Shown here one piece after another: positions 27,910-36,352 of a stretch of DNA of 64,000 nt. A model generated the notes under the pieces. It was not told the origin of the DNA. It searched no databases and worked only from the letters and a program-made list of their open reading frames with translations. Location: the NCBI RefSeq assembly GCF_000275725.1, contig NZ_AJTS01000047.1, positions 1 through 64,000 of the forward strand, given 5' to 3'. This DNA comes from Vreelandella stevensii S18214. Its GTDB lineage: Bacteria; Pseudomonadota; Gammaproteobacteria; Pseudomonadales; Halomonadaceae. Each line of letters starts with the position of its first letter. The stretch's first letter is position 1. The translations under genes were made by a program, and so were the position numbers.

Positions 27910-28470
27910 CTATTGTGCCTGCAACATAGGTGTCTCTGGCCGCCAGAAAACGTTTTGCCCAATCCGGCTAAAGCCCCACTGGCTTTTGCTACGAAACGCA
28001 CGTTGTTGGTTATCTGTCATGGCGCTTTGCCCATCTGCATCACGAATGTAGCGAGCCAGTGTCATGGCGGCTGGCTGGCCATAACGCGCGCCCGGGGAAG
28101 CGCATGTCCAGATATGGCGTAAGGTCATCGCAATATCAGGCTCATGTTGGTCTAAATAGGCAAGGCCATAGGCACACGCTTCTAGCGTAAACGCATCGTG
28201 GCTACAGAGCTTCCACGCCGCGTTAGGCTTGCCTTTCGAGTCGTATGTATACGTCTTACCAATATCGTGCAACAGCCCCGCTACAAAGCACGTTTCCTGC
28301 ATCAGGCGCGGCATAGCTGGCTCATTTAAGTGCAACATGGAAACAGCATTATTCGCGACGTTCAGCGAATGCTCTAGCAACCCACCTGCATAGGCGTGGT
28401 GGTAGGTCACGCTGGCGGGTGCATTCAGAAACGTCTCGATACGGTCCTTACGTTCCAATACCCTGGGCAC
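27910..28470 (-). CDS. TraI-like HD-domain protein, probably 5'-truncated
   Basis: A 186-residue protein with an HD phosphohydrolase-like core: HHAYAGGLLEHSLNVA (His34) and VAGLLHDIGKT (His68-Asp69), then WKLCSHDAF. This is the pattern of TraI_2/MobH-type relaxase-associated proteins of integrative elements, which are normally longer. The frame is open upstream for some 20 further codons and contains CPNC, yet has no better start than GTG at 28470 without a ribosome site. It is probably a remnant of an integrative element's conjugation module, at the tRNA border of the island. Confidence 0.65.
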   Translation of the reverse strand: MPRVLERKDRIETFLNAPASVTYHHAYAGGLLEHSLNVANNAVSMLHLNEPAMPRLMQETCFVAGLLHDIGKTYTYDSKGKPNAAWKLCSHDAFTLEACAYGLAYLDQHEPDIAMTLRHIWTCASPGARYGQPAAMTLARYIRDADGQSAMTDNQQRAFRSKSQWGFSRIGQNVFWRPETPMLQAQ

Positions 28471-28492
28471 GGTGTGGGCACAATTTGGGCAC
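28464..28492. repeat. Three TGGGCAC repeats with 11-base period
   Basis: TGGGCAC occurs at 28464, 28475 and 28486, each separated by four bases (GGTG, AATT). The array covers the presumed start of the HD-domain gene and lies between it and the tRNA terminator. It could be a protein-binding array or a junction remnant. Confidence 0.5.
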
Positions 28493-28518
28493 AGAGCTTT
28501 TTGGAAGGGCAGGCAACA

Positions 28519-28555
28519 AAAAAGGCAGATCAGTAAGTAACTGATCTGCCTTTCA
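28519..28555 (-). terminator. Terminator of tRNA-fMet
   Basis: AAAGGCAGATCAGT-AAGTA-ACTGATCTGCCTTT is a perfect 14-base stem. On the minus strand it is followed by more T residues. It ends the tRNA transcript 10 bases behind the gene. Confidence 0.88.
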
Positions 28556-28561
28556 AAATAT

Positions 28562-28638
<77 letters not shown>

Positions 28639-28914
28639 TCAACGTGTGGCGTATTCTACGCATTTTTATCGCCAAGTCAACCCCTTCGATAAAACGCTTT
28701 TATGCTGGCGGTCATGATCATCGTGCTGCAACATGGCCAGAGTATAGCTATGCTTTCAGTAGGCATAATAAAAAGCATGCGGTCAGCGTGCCGCTGATGA
28801 GTTCAAGCGGCTCGCTGTCAGTGAAAAAAGCGTGAAGGCGCTTATTCAAAGTGGCTTGCGACGCCATAACAGTGCTTACAGTCCAAGCCATTTGTCATAT
28901 CTGGGAGGTAGTCA
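28639..28914. other. Spacer between tRNA-fMet and phaB
   Basis: About 275 bases holding the tRNA promoter (on the minus strand) and the phaB promoter. No gene was recognised. Small open frames here lack ribosome sites. Confidence 0.4.
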
Positions 28915-29661
28915 ATGGCCAATCAAGCCCCCGTCGCCTGGGTAACTGGTGGAACTGGTGGAATCGGAACGGCAATCTGCCGCGCGTTGGCAGATGCGGG
29001 TTATTTGGTAGTGGCGGGGTATCACAACCCTGACAAGGCCAAGACGTGGCTGGAAGCGCAGCAGGCCGATGGTTATGACAACATTGCACTGTCCGGTGTG
29101 GACTTGTCCGACCACAATGCCTGTGTCGAAGGTGCCCGCGAGATCCACGAAAAGCATGGCCCCATCAGTGTGCTGGTCAACTGTGCCGGTATCACACGCG
29201 ATGGCACCATGAAAAAAATGTCCTATGAGCAGTGGTATCAAGTCATTGATACCAACCTCAATACGGTGTTCAACACGTGCCGCAGCGTGATCGAGATGAT
29301 GCTGGAGAATGGCTACGGCCGGATTATCAATATCTCCTCCATCAATGGACGTAAAGGACAGTTTGGCCAGGTGAACTATGCGGCGGCCAAGGCCGGTATG
29401 CATGGTTTGACCATGTCGCTGGCGCAGGAAACCGCCACCAAGGGGATTACGGTCAATACCGTATCGCCGGGCTATATCGCCACCGATATGATCATGAAGA
29501 TTCCCGAGCCGGTGCGCGAGGCGATCCGTGAAACCATCCCGGTGAAGCGCTACGGCACGCCGGAAGAGATTGGTCGCCTGGTGGCGTTCCTGGCGGACAA
29601 GGAGTCAGGGTTCATTACCGGCGCCAATATCGACATCAACGGCGGTCAATTCATGGGCTAA
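28915..29661 (+). CDS. phaB: Acetoacetyl-CoA reductase PhaB
   Basis: A 248-residue short-chain dehydrogenase. The dinucleotide-binding motif is TGGTGGIG (11-18) and the catalytic set Ser142, Tyr155 and Lys159 is present. Segments such as VLVNCAGITRDGTMKKM and INGRKGQFGQVNYAAAKAG match the PhbB branch. It reduces acetoacetyl-CoA to (R)-3-hydroxybutyryl-CoA with NADPH for polyhydroxybutyrate storage. Strong ribosome site GGAGG. No other pha gene lies in the window. Confidence 0.93.
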   Translation: MANQAPVAWVTGGTGGIGTAICRALADAGYLVVAGYHNPDKAKTWLEAQQADGYDNIALSGVDLSDHNACVEGAREIHEKHGPISVLVNCAGITRDGTMKKMSYEQWYQVIDTNLNTVFNTCRSVIEMMLENGYGRIINISSINGRKGQFGQVNYAAAKAGMHGLTMSLAQETATKGITVNTVSPGYIATDMIMKIPEPVREAIRETIPVKRYGTPEEIGRLVAFLADKESGFITGANIDINGGQFMG

Positions 29662-29697
29662 GCCCTGCTGTCAGGCACGACGCTTCACAAGAGCGTT

Positions 29698-29733
29698 GTG
29701 AAAAACGGGAGGCCATGCGCCGCCCGTTTGCGT
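29698..29733 (-). terminator. Terminator of the DUF349 gene
   Basis: Stem AAACGGG / CCCGTTT with a GC-rich loop. On the minus strand it is followed by a T-run (the AAAAA before it on the plus strand). It is 25 bases behind the DUF349 stop. Confidence 0.6.
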
Positions 29734-29757
29734 GAGTGCCGTCTGCTTTGGAGGGAT

Positions 29758-32571
29758 TCAGGGCTGGGGTGGTCTGGCCAGTCGCTGCAGCAGTCGCTCG
29801 ATTTCAGGCGCTTCTTGCTGCCACAGTTCGCTGGGTAACGGCCCCAGTGCGAGCAGCTCGGCCAGGACGTCATTCAGCTCATCGACGGGGCTACGCGTTT
29901 GATGAATACCGCTGTTGAGCCGCTCGACCTGAATGGCCAGGCGAAGCGGCTCGTCACGTTGATTGACGGTTCCCAGCGCCAGCAATGAAAGATGCACCCT
30001 CAGGCGGGCCAGTGGCTCTTCCAGAGCGTTATCCTGCGCGGGCGTTCCGGCGGCAAGCAGCGCTTGTCGGGCCTGGTTGCGCTGCTGATGAGCGTTTGCA
30101 AAGTGTTCGGGCAGCGGTGGGGTCTGTATTTGGGATACGTCGACGCTGGGCGTGGGCTCGCCTTGTAAGGCCTGCTGGTCGGCCTGCAAATGCGCGTGGA
30201 TAAGGGGCGTCAGCGCTTGCCAGCGGGCTACGGCCTCGGTCATGGCCAAACGGTTGAGTCGCTCGCGCTTGGCACGCACGATGCCGCCCAAACGGCGCTG
30301 CATGCCGTCACTGCGCCGGTGCCTGGGCAGGGGCTCCCACTGCTCGACACGAGAGAGATACTGTTCCAGCGTACGGGTGTCACTGGCATGGGTGGGCTGC
30401 CAGCTGTCCATTTCATCAATGATCTCCTGCAGCTGGTCCAGGGAGTGCTGTTGCCGCGAGGCTTGTGCCTGCTTGCGAGCCTCTCGCTGGGCAAACAGCT
30501 GGTCGCAGGCGCTGCGGAACGCCTTCCAAAGGGCCTGCTCTTCCCCCTTTGGTGCGCGGCCTAGCGTTCGCCACTGCTGCTGCAGCTGTTTGGTACGCGC
30601 AATGCGCGCGTCCAGCGGCTGTGCGTCCTCGCTTTGAAGGGCATTGACCTGCTCGATCAGGTCACGCTTTTGATGGGCAATCTGCTCCGCACGCTGATCG
30701 ATCAGAGCCTGCAGCCGATGGCGAATCGCGCCAAATCGTCGGCCAATCGCTTCGCTATGCTCGCGTGGTACGGGGGAGTAATGTCGCCACTGAAGACGTG
30801 CCTTGTCACGAATTTCACGCAGCACGTCCGGGTCGGCATCTTCGGCAGGCTGGGCCAGCAGGGTTTCGAGCTGTTCGCAGAGCGCTTCACGGCCACGCAG
30901 GTTGGCATCGCGTTCGGCGTCGAGCTGTGCGCGCCAGGGGGCGAGGCGCTCGTGAATCCGGTCGGAGGCGTGGCGAAAGCGTGCGGATTGCTCGCGATTG
31001 GCGGCGGCATCTCCCAGTGCTTTCCACTCCTTGACCAGTTGGCGGTGATGGCGATCCAGTGCCGCTTCGGCCATGTGCTGGTCGCCGGCCAGCGTCTCGA
31101 TACTGGCACATAGCTGTTCACGTTTGGGACCTGCCACGAAGCCGCGCCAGTCACGTAGTTCGGCCAACCGGGCGCCTAGCTGCTTGAGTCGCCGCTTGAG
31201 GGGTTGGGCCTCGTCGCCTGACAGCGCTTCTATCAGCGGTTTGAGGCGCTGGTGCTGGCGGCTGGCGCTTTTGAACGAACCGCGCTCCAGCAGATGCTCG
31301 AAGCTATCCAGGTCGGCGGCCAGGGCCTCGAGCGAAGGCCCCGAGGGAGGTGTGGCGCTGGTTTGGGGCGTATGTGCCAGCTGTGTTTGCGCCTGTGCCA
31401 GCAGTGCGGGAGACGTCAAGGTGGCTGGCCAATCGCACTGGGTCATCAGTGCGCTGAGCGCCGCCGTGTCGTGCTGGACCACCGCTTGCTCCAGCGCGCT
31501 GCGTACCGCCAGCCAGCGCTGCCAGGCCTCCAGGCAGTGTTCGTACTGCTGCAGCACCTGATAATAGCGCTGCTGGGCAGTCTCATGGGGGGCGTGCTGA
31601 TCGGAGAGCGCCTGCCAACGCTGGTCCAGCAGCTGTCGCTGGGCGCGCAGGCTATCGATATCCTGAGCCGTCAGGTCAGTGCCGTGAGTCAGGCCTTCCA
31701 GCGTTTCTTCGAGTCCGCTCAACAGCTGATCGCGGGTGTTCTCGACTTCGGCCCGGCGAGCCAGGCTTTGTTGGCGTGCCTGCTCTTGTGCCTCATGATC
31801 CTGCAGTGTTTTGCGGCAACCCAGTACGGCCTGCTGGAAACGCTGTTCCTGTTCAGCGGTGGCCGGGTGATCCAACTGCCGCCATTCCCGCTCGAGATGG
31901 CGAAAGCGCCCGCCATAGAGTGGTTCCCAGGGGGCGTGGGCATGCTTTTCCATTTGTGCTAGAAGGTGCTCGCGTTGAGCCTGCTGCTCGGCCAGCCACT
32001 CGGCATCGTCACGTCGCTGGGTGAGCCTTTCCCTGGCCAGCCGGACCACTTGCCGGTCACGCCGGGCTTCTTTCAGGAGGCGCTTGAGGTTGTCTTCGTC
32101 GGTGATACGCTCGGCCGCCTGCTGACGTACGGCCGCCACGCTGTTATGGCAGGCGTGCTCCACCAGCATCTGCTCATCGGTCATCCGTTTCAGGGCGGCC
32201 AGGCGCAGGCTCAGGTTGTCGCCCTGGGCGGCTAGCGCGTTCAATAAGCGTGGGTCAGTCAGTTGCGCCACGACACTCTGTCGCGTGGCCAGGTCGGTGC
32301 GGCCCTCGGCTCCGGTGAGCCGCTGGCAAAGCGCGTTGAACCACGCCTCGTTATCGGCCTGTTCGGGATAGCCTGCCATCAGGCCTTGCAGGTCATCCAG
32401 CGCCAGCAAGGCGGCCAGTGCTACCTCGGTGTTGTCGTCCTGGGCGAGCGTGACAAGCGCGGTGCGCTGCTCAGGATGCTGTGGGTCCAGCGTATGAAGT
32501 GCCTTGAGACGCACCTCGGGATCGGGGTGTTGCCACCGAGGAGCGAACAGGCGTCGTAACAGTCCGTGCAT
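29758..32571 (-). CDS. Large DUF349-repeat protein
   Basis: A 937-residue, highly helical Gln/Arg/Leu-rich protein. The N-terminus resembles HEAT-like repeats (HPDPEVRLKALHTL, EVALAALLALDDL). Several DUF349 units follow, recognisable by patterns such as RFRHLEREWRQLDHP, ARLQWRHYSPVPRE and QWRTLGRAPKGEEQALWKAFR. Proteins of this kind occur in many proteobacteria and the function is unknown; long coiled-coil-like architecture suggests a structural or scaffold role. Ribosome site AGGATG before ATG 32571. It diverges from minC. Confidence 0.85.
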   Translation of the reverse strand: MHGLLRRLFAPRWQHPDPEVRLKALHTLDPQHPEQRTALVTLAQDDNTEVALAALLALDDLQGLMAGYPEQADNEAWFNALCQRLTGAEGRTDLATRQSVVAQLTDPRLLNALAAQGDNLSLRLAALKRMTDEQMLVEHACHNSVAAVRQQAAERITDEDNLKRLLKEARRDRQVVRLARERLTQRRDDAEWLAEQQAQREHLLAQMEKHAHAPWEPLYGGRFRHLEREWRQLDHPATAEQEQRFQQAVLGCRKTLQDHEAQEQARQQSLARRAEVENTRDQLLSGLEETLEGLTHGTDLTAQDIDSLRAQRQLLDQRWQALSDQHAPHETAQQRYYQVLQQYEHCLEAWQRWLAVRSALEQAVVQHDTAALSALMTQCDWPATLTSPALLAQAQTQLAHTPQTSATPPSGPSLEALAADLDSFEHLLERGSFKSASRQHQRLKPLIEALSGDEAQPLKRRLKQLGARLAELRDWRGFVAGPKREQLCASIETLAGDQHMAEAALDRHHRQLVKEWKALGDAAANREQSARFRHASDRIHERLAPWRAQLDAERDANLRGREALCEQLETLLAQPAEDADPDVLREIRDKARLQWRHYSPVPREHSEAIGRRFGAIRHRLQALIDQRAEQIAHQKRDLIEQVNALQSEDAQPLDARIARTKQLQQQWRTLGRAPKGEEQALWKAFRSACDQLFAQREARKQAQASRQQHSLDQLQEIIDEMDSWQPTHASDTRTLEQYLSRVEQWEPLPRHRRSDGMQRRLGGIVRAKRERLNRLAMTEAVARWQALTPLIHAHLQADQQALQGEPTPSVDVSQIQTPPLPEHFANAHQQRNQARQALLAAGTPAQDNALEEPLARLRVHLSLLALGTVNQRDEPLRLAIQVERLNSGIHQTRSPVDELNDVLAELLALGPLPSELWQQEAPEIERLLQRLARPPQP

Positions 32572-32752
32572 GGATCATCCTGCCAAGAGGTGCGTAATAT
32601 GAAAAAAATCAGCCATCGATGAGTAGGCGGTTGCAGTCATCGTCACTGTCGCTTAGCTTTGCCCTATGGTTGTGAGTTTTCCAGTCAATCACAACCCAAG
32701 GCGTGAGATTGCGCTACCCTTATTTTATCTGAACAAGACATGGAGTTCGGCC

Positions 32753-33499
32753 ATGAGCCTCAACGCCAACAGTGCCGACATAGCCTTCACCTTCAAGGGC
32801 GGCATGCTGCCGATGACCGTCATGGAGCTGACCAGTGCTGACCCGGAGCGCATCCGTCGGCAGTTGGCTGGCAAGTTGTCGCAATCCCCCGCGTTCTTTC
32901 AGCATACACCGGTTGTGTTGAGCGTGGAAAAACTCGATGAGCCGCACCTGGCACTGGAGCGTATCTGTGCCGTATGTCGCGATCACAAGCTGCTGCCCGT
33001 GGCCGTGCGCGGTGGGGCAGAGCCAATACGCCAGTCTGCCTGGGCGCTGGGGTTGGGCTGGTTTGCCCCGGTAGAAGAGGGGCGCGCAAGGGCGTTGGAA
33101 AGTGTCGCGCCGCTGGCTGAACCGACCCCAGCGGCCGATGAGGAAGCGCTCCCTCCTGCTCAGACGTCGGGGGTGACGCGTCTCTACCGTGGCACCGTGC
33201 GTTCTGGGCAGCAGGTAAGCTCCGCCGCAGGTGATCTGATCGTGATTGGTGCGGTGAATGCGGGCGCCGAAGTGCTGGCGGCAGGCAGTATCCATATTTA
33301 CGGCGCCTTGCGAGGGCGTGCTCTGGCGGGCATCCACGGCAATACCGATGTGGGCATCTACTGTCGTGAGCTGGAAGCCGAGCTGTTGTCCGTGGCGGGC
33401 AACTACAAGCGCCTGGAAGATATCGATTCTCAGCTGCTGGGGCGGTCAGCTGAGGTGCATTTCATCGCGGAACAGCTGGATATCAAACCATTGGACTGA
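32753..33499 (+). CDS. minC: Septum site-determining protein MinC
   Basis: A 248-residue cell-division inhibitor. The N-terminal domain (about 1-105) blocks FtsZ polymers. A Pro/Glu-rich linker (120-145) follows, then the C-terminal beta-helix domain with LIVIGAVNAGAEVLAAGSIHIYGALRGRALAG that binds MinD. The start at 32753 matches the family; an upstream in-frame ATG would add 29 residues. First gene of minCDE with a 158-base gap to minD. Confidence 0.95.
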   Translation: MSLNANSADIAFTFKGGMLPMTVMELTSADPERIRRQLAGKLSQSPAFFQHTPVVLSVEKLDEPHLALERICAVCRDHKLLPVAVRGGAEPIRQSAWALGLGWFAPVEEGRARALESVAPLAEPTPAADEEALPPAQTSGVTRLYRGTVRSGQQVSSAAGDLIVIGAVNAGAEVLAAGSIHIYGALRGRALAGIHGNTDVGIYCRELEAELLSVAGNYKRLEDIDSQLLGRSAEVHFIAEQLDIKPLD

Positions 33500-33657
33500 G
33501 TCGAGTGGCTGAACGGCCGGGCAGCGACTGATGTTTTCTACCTGGCGACGCCACCGTCGTGATCCGTTACAGTACCGCTTTTGACGACATTGATGTTCCC
33601 GTTAGGCGAATAGCGCTACGGCGCTCGCCATAAACGACTTCAAGAAGGAAGTGACTC

Positions 33658-34476
33658 TTGGCCAAGATTATTGTGGTGACCTCTGGTAAAGGGGGGGTCG
33701 GTAAAACTACCAGCGCCGCGGCAATTTCGACGGGGCTGGCGCTACGCGGCAAGAAAACCGTCGTGATCGATTTCGATGTGGGGCTGCGTAACCTGGATTT
33801 GATCATGGGGTGCGAGCGCCGGGTGGTCTACGATCTGGTCAACGTGATCCAGGGAGAGGCTGGTCTGAACCAGGCGCTGATTCGTGACAAGCGGGTAGAA
33901 AACCTGTTTATCCTCCCCGCCTCGCAAACCCGCGACAAGGATGCGCTGACCCAGGAAGGCGTGGAAAAGATCCTTGAGCAGTTGAAAGAGGATTTTGACT
34001 TCATCCTGTGTGACTCCCCGGCAGGTATCGAGCGCGGTGCCCAGTTGGCCATGTACTTTGCCGACGAGGCCATCGTGGTGACCAACCCCGAGGTGTCGTC
34101 GGTACGCGATTCGGATCGTATTCTGGGGCTGCTGGGTTCGAAAACCCAGCGCGCCGAGCAGGGCGGGGAGCCGGTCAAGGAGCACCTGCTGATCACCCGT
34201 TACAACCCGTCACGGGTAACCTCGGGCGACATGCTCACACTGGAAGACATTCGTGAGATTCTGGCCATCGACCTGCTGGGGTTGATTCCCGAATCCGAAG
34301 CGGTGCTGCGCGCTTCCAATCAGGGAGTGCCGGTGACCCACGATGCGGCCAGTGATGCTGGGCAAGCCTACACCGACACTGTGTCTCGGCTGCTGGGTGA
34401 AGAGGTGCCGCTGCGTTTTCATGAGCTTCAGCGTAAGGGATTGCTGAGCCGGATGTTTGGGGGTAGTCGTCGATGA
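33658..34476 (+). CDS. minD: Septum site-determining ATPase MinD
   Basis: A 272-residue ParA-type ATPase beginning at a TTG codon with AAGGAAG upstream. The deviant Walker A motif [10 protein letters not shown] is at residues 9-18, CDSPAGIE is Walker B, and the C-terminal amphipathic helix (LLSRMFGGS) attaches it to the membrane. With MinC and MinE it keeps division at midcell. minE overlaps its end by four bases. Confidence 0.97.
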   Translation: MAKIIVVTSGKGGVGKTTSAAAISTGLALRGKKTVVIDFDVGLRNLDLIMGCERRVVYDLVNVIQGEAGLNQALIRDKRVENLFILPASQTRDKDALTQEGVEKILEQLKEDFDFILCDSPAGIERGAQLAMYFADEAIVVTNPEVSSVRDSDRILGLLGSKTQRAEQGGEPVKEHLLITRYNPSRVTSGDMLTLEDIREILAIDLLGLIPESEAVLRASNQGVPVTHDAASDAGQAYTDTVSRLLGEEVPLRFHELQRKGLLSRMFGGSRR

Positions 34477-34724
34477 AACTGCTGGAATTCTTGAAGCGTG
34501 AGCGCAAGAAATCCGCCTCGGTGGCCAAGGAACGATTGCAAATCATCGTGGCGCATCAGCGTAGCCAGCGTGGTCAGCCAGACTACATGCCGCTGCTTGA
34601 GCGCGAACTGCTGGAAGTCATCCGCCGCTATGTGCACGTGGATGACGATGCCATTCAAATCTCGCTGGACAGTGAAGACAACTGTTCGGTGCTGGAGCTG
34701 AACGTGACGTTGCCCAAGAGCTAG
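34473..34724 (+). CDS. minE: Cell division topological factor MinE
   Basis: An 83-residue protein with the usual MinE layout: N-terminal MinD-binding helix ([20 protein letters not shown]) and the topology domain with [17 protein letters not shown]. It stimulates the MinD ATPase and drives its oscillation. ATGA overlap with minD implies translational coupling. Confidence 0.97.
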   Translation: MKLLEFLKRERKKSASVAKERLQIIVAHQRSQRGQPDYMPLLERELLEVIRRYVHVDDDAIQISLDSEDNCSVLELNVTLPKS

Positions 34725-34845
34725 GGGCTGGGCGATGTAGCGGCGATAGGCGTCGTGGGTGTGCTAGTCTTGAGCTTTTGTTCCCACCCGACCCACATGG
34801 GCGTTGCCTGTGGGTAGGGGGTTTCGCTCAAGGGAGTATGCACTC

Positions 34846-36339
34846 ATGGCGCCATCCCATGCCGCCCCGGCCAGTTTTCTATGGCACGACTACGAGACCT
34901 TCGGTGCTGACCCACGCCGTGATCGGCCTGCCCAGTTTGCGGCACTGCGCACCGACGCCGAACTCAACGAAATCGGCGACCCCATCGAGCTCTACTGCAA
35001 GCCCGCCGATGACTACCTGCCGCATCCGGCAGCCTGTCTGATTACCGGCATCACGCCTCAGAAAGCCCGTCGCAAAGGGCTGCCGGAAGCCCAGTTTGCC
35101 CAGCAGGTACAGCGCGCCATGAGCGAGCCGGGCACTTGTGTCGCGGGTTACAACAGCCTGCGCTTCGACGATGAAGTCTCCCGCCACCTGTTTTACCGCA
35201 ACCTGCTCGACCCCTATGCCCGTGAGTGGCAGAACGGCAATTCTCGCTGGGACCTGATCGACGTCGTACGGGCTTTTTACGCGCTGCGCCCGGAGGGTAT
35301 CGAGTGGCCGCTTCGTGACGATGGCGCACCCAGCTTCAAACTGGAGCATCTGACGGCGGCCAACGGCATTGCCCATGAAGGGGCCCACGATGCGGTGGCC
35401 GATGTGCGTGCCACCATTGCCCTGGCAAGGTTGCTCAAGACGCGCAATCCCAAGCTGTTCGACTACTTGCTGGGCCTGCGCGGCAAACGGGCGGTGGCCC
35501 AGCAGCTGGATCTGCCGAATGCCAAGCCGCTGCTGCATATTTCGCGCCGCTACCCGGCCAGTCGTGGCTGTAGCGCCCTGGTCATGCCCTTGGCCGAGCA
35601 TCCCACCAACCCCAACGGGGTGATCGTCTATGACCTGAGCGTGGCACCGGACGACCTGCTCTCATTGAGCGCCGAGCAGATTCGTGAGCGGGTGTTCGTC
35701 AGCCAGCAGGATCTCTCTGAAGGCGAGGCGCGTATTCCCCTCAAGGTGATTCACATCAACCGCTGCCCGGTGGTCTTTCCAGCCACGGTGCTCAAGGATA
35801 TCGAGGGTGAGCACAAGGGAGAGTACGGGGCGATTGCCGCCCGACTGGGTGTGGATATCGAGGCTTGCCGAGGCCACTGGAAAACCCTGCGCGCTGCCGC
35901 CGGGGTGGCCCAGAAGGTCAGAGAGGTGTTTGATGCCAAGCATGAAGCATCGCCCCAGGACCCTGACCTGATGCTGTACGCCGGCAGCTTTTTCTCGGCG
36001 GCAGACCGCCAGCAGATGGAAAGCGTGCTAGCCATGGAGCCATGGGATCTGGTGGGCCAGCGCTTTGCCTTTCAGGATCCGCGTCTGGAAGAGATGCTGT
36101 TCCGCTTCCGCGCCCGTAGCTATCCGGAAACGCTGGAAGGCGATGAGCGTGAGCAGTGGGAAGCTTTTCGCTGGATGCGCATGAACGATCCGGCGTTATC
36201 CGGGTTTACCTTGAAAGCGTTTGCCCGAGAAATCGAACGTTACAATCAGCAGTCGCTGAGTGACCATGAGCGGCAGATACTGGAAGAGCTGGTGATGTAC
36301 GTGGAGGCCATGATGCCCGCCCAGGCGTTCGACGCCTGA
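34846..36339 (+). CDS. sbcB: Exodeoxyribonuclease I
   Basis: A 497-residue 3'-5' single-strand DNA exonuclease. The DEDDh motif I is HDYETFG (Asp15, Glu17); GYNSLRFDDEVSRHLFYRN and the later HDAVADVRA are motifs II and III. The SH3-like and helical C-terminal domains follow, so the length matches E. coli ExoI (475). Degrades ssDNA in mismatch repair and recombination. Start at 34846 is set by AAGGGAG. Confidence 0.95.
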   Translation: MAPSHAAPASFLWHDYETFGADPRRDRPAQFAALRTDAELNEIGDPIELYCKPADDYLPHPAACLITGITPQKARRKGLPEAQFAQQVQRAMSEPGTCVAGYNSLRFDDEVSRHLFYRNLLDPYAREWQNGNSRWDLIDVVRAFYALRPEGIEWPLRDDGAPSFKLEHLTAANGIAHEGAHDAVADVRATIALARLLKTRNPKLFDYLLGLRGKRAVAQQLDLPNAKPLLHISRRYPASRGCSALVMPLAEHPTNPNGVIVYDLSVAPDDLLSLSAEQIRERVFVSQQDLSEGEARIPLKVIHINRCPVVFPATVLKDIEGEHKGEYGAIAARLGVDIEACRGHWKTLRAAAGVAQKVREVFDAKHEASPQDPDLMLYAGSFFSAADRQQMESVLAMEPWDLVGQRFAFQDPRLEEMLFRFRARSYPETLEGDEREQWEAFRWMRMNDPALSGFTLKAFAREIERYNQQSLSDHERQILEELVMYVEAMMPAQAFDA

Positions 36340-36352
36340 GCGGGGTGGAAGG

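Noticed and set aside
28464-28492. TGGGCAC repeats as a CRISPR-like array
   Set aside because: Only three 7-base units with 4-base gaps, far too short for CRISPR repeats and spacers.
14529-28561. A complete prophage or integrative element
   Set aside because: No integrase, portal, terminase or conjugation set is present; only an HD-protein remnant.
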